Of a DNA stretch of 64,000 nucleotides, positions 63,738-64,000 are shown one piece after another. The DNA is taken from assembly GCF_947501405.1 (NCBI RefSeq), contig NZ_CANMVK010000003.1:372001-436000 (forward strand), read 5' to 3'. Within the stretch, counting starts at the first letter, position 1. Each line of letters opens with the position of its first letter. Under the pieces are notes generated by a model that was given only the letters and a program-made list of their open reading frames with translations, was not told the DNA's origin and ran no database searches. A program made the translations under genes and the position numbers. This DNA comes from an uncultured Hoeflea sp. GTDB lineage: Bacteria > Pseudomonadota > Alphaproteobacteria > Rhizobiales > Rhizobiaceae.

Positions 63738-64000
63738 CTGCCGACCCGCAAATCACCTGTCATGGCGCCAGTGTGCCTGATGCGGCGGTGATTTCAAGGC
63801 GTCGGGGCGGCTTATTTGCGGCGCTGGCTTGCAACGGCCGGGGATGATGGATTGAAAACCAGCGCGGCCCGATTTTTGCTGCGATGCAGCATCACACAAC
63901 GCATCACAGCGTCGTGTTTGTTTACCGGTTTTGCCGGCGAAACCGTCGCCGGGCATATTTGAGCCTTATTTCAGACAAACCCCCGCCCGATTTCGCGTCA
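63738..64000. other. Right-edge region without a called gene
   Basis: It holds the promoter of the DUF2794 gene and continues to the window edge. An open frame at 63753-63956 (minus) is not supported by a ribosome site or composition. ACCGGTTTTGCCGGCGAAACCG-type repeats near 63924 could form a small hairpin. Confidence 0.4.

Noticed and set aside
63753-63956. Open frame on the minus strand at the right edge
   Set aside because: No ribosome site, composition of non-coding GC-rich DNA, no recognisable pattern.

Overview
This window is GC-rich, tightly packed alphaproteobacterial chromosome. The gene families and their order point to the Hyphomicrobiales (Rhizobiales), probably a Rhizobiaceae or Hoeflea-like genome: the asd-leuB-leuD neighbourhood, tesB-glnK-amtB-ftsK-lolA-xth, tsaD/hemC/hemD/mic60/hemY, the thioredoxin-TPR/Lon-N/Trm112 trio, an invasion-associated locus B protein and DUF2794. 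The taxon is inferred from protein character and remembered synteny, not from a search. I see no phage, insertion sequence, integrase, CRISPR array, restriction or defence system, or secondary-metabolite cluster.

Layout. 1-8.7 kb: amino-acid metabolism (truncated asd, leuB, leuD), with a beta-ketoacyl synthase and acyl carrier protein resembling NodE and NodF between leuB and leuD, plus a cation/proton antiporter, PhzF and an Lrp regulator. 8.9-18 kb: a three-gene ATGA-coupled operon (CitE-like lyase, DUF1737, M20 hydrolase), a K+ channel behind an exact FNR/FixK box, tRNA-Gly(GCC), an editing deacylase, the CnoX-like thioredoxin/Lon-N/Trm112 group and a UbiH-type hydroxylase. 18-27.5 kb: tesB, the nitrogen-control pair glnK-amtB with a sigma-54-like promoter, ftsK behind an exact CtrA box, lolA, exonuclease III, a CenR-like response regulator and an L,D-transpeptidase. 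27.5-36.3 kb: the tsaD and haem cluster (hemC, hemD) running into mic60 and hemY. 36-43 kb: amidotransferase, MFS exporter, YggT-DUF167, pyrophosphatase, a gap holding a CtrA box and a possible structured RNA, then typA and a chloramphenicol-acetyltransferase-like gene. 43-64 kb: housekeeping and envelope genes (M3 peptidase, argG, OmpW with a FixK box, LysE, rlmN, WYL and TetR regulators, IalB, an ECF sigma factor, phhB, LMW phosphatase, thpR, tesA with a YbbA/YbbP-type ABC transporter, Bax-inhibitor-1, PAT-type acetyltransferase, DUF2794).

The most informative signals lie between the genes. Three exact TTAA-N7-TTAAC (CtrA) boxes and two exact TTGAT-N4-ATCAA (FNR/FixK) boxes were found by eye. 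Assuming about 62% GC, roughly 0.07 and 0.01 such sites would be expected by chance in 64 kb. They suggest cell-cycle control of ftsK and oxygen control of a K+ channel and OmpW. I did not find a clearly new multi-gene system. The best candidates for follow-up are the NodFE-like pair in the leucine locus, the possible RNA at 40.43-40.62 kb, and a five-unit 12-bp tandem repeat before an ECF sigma gene.
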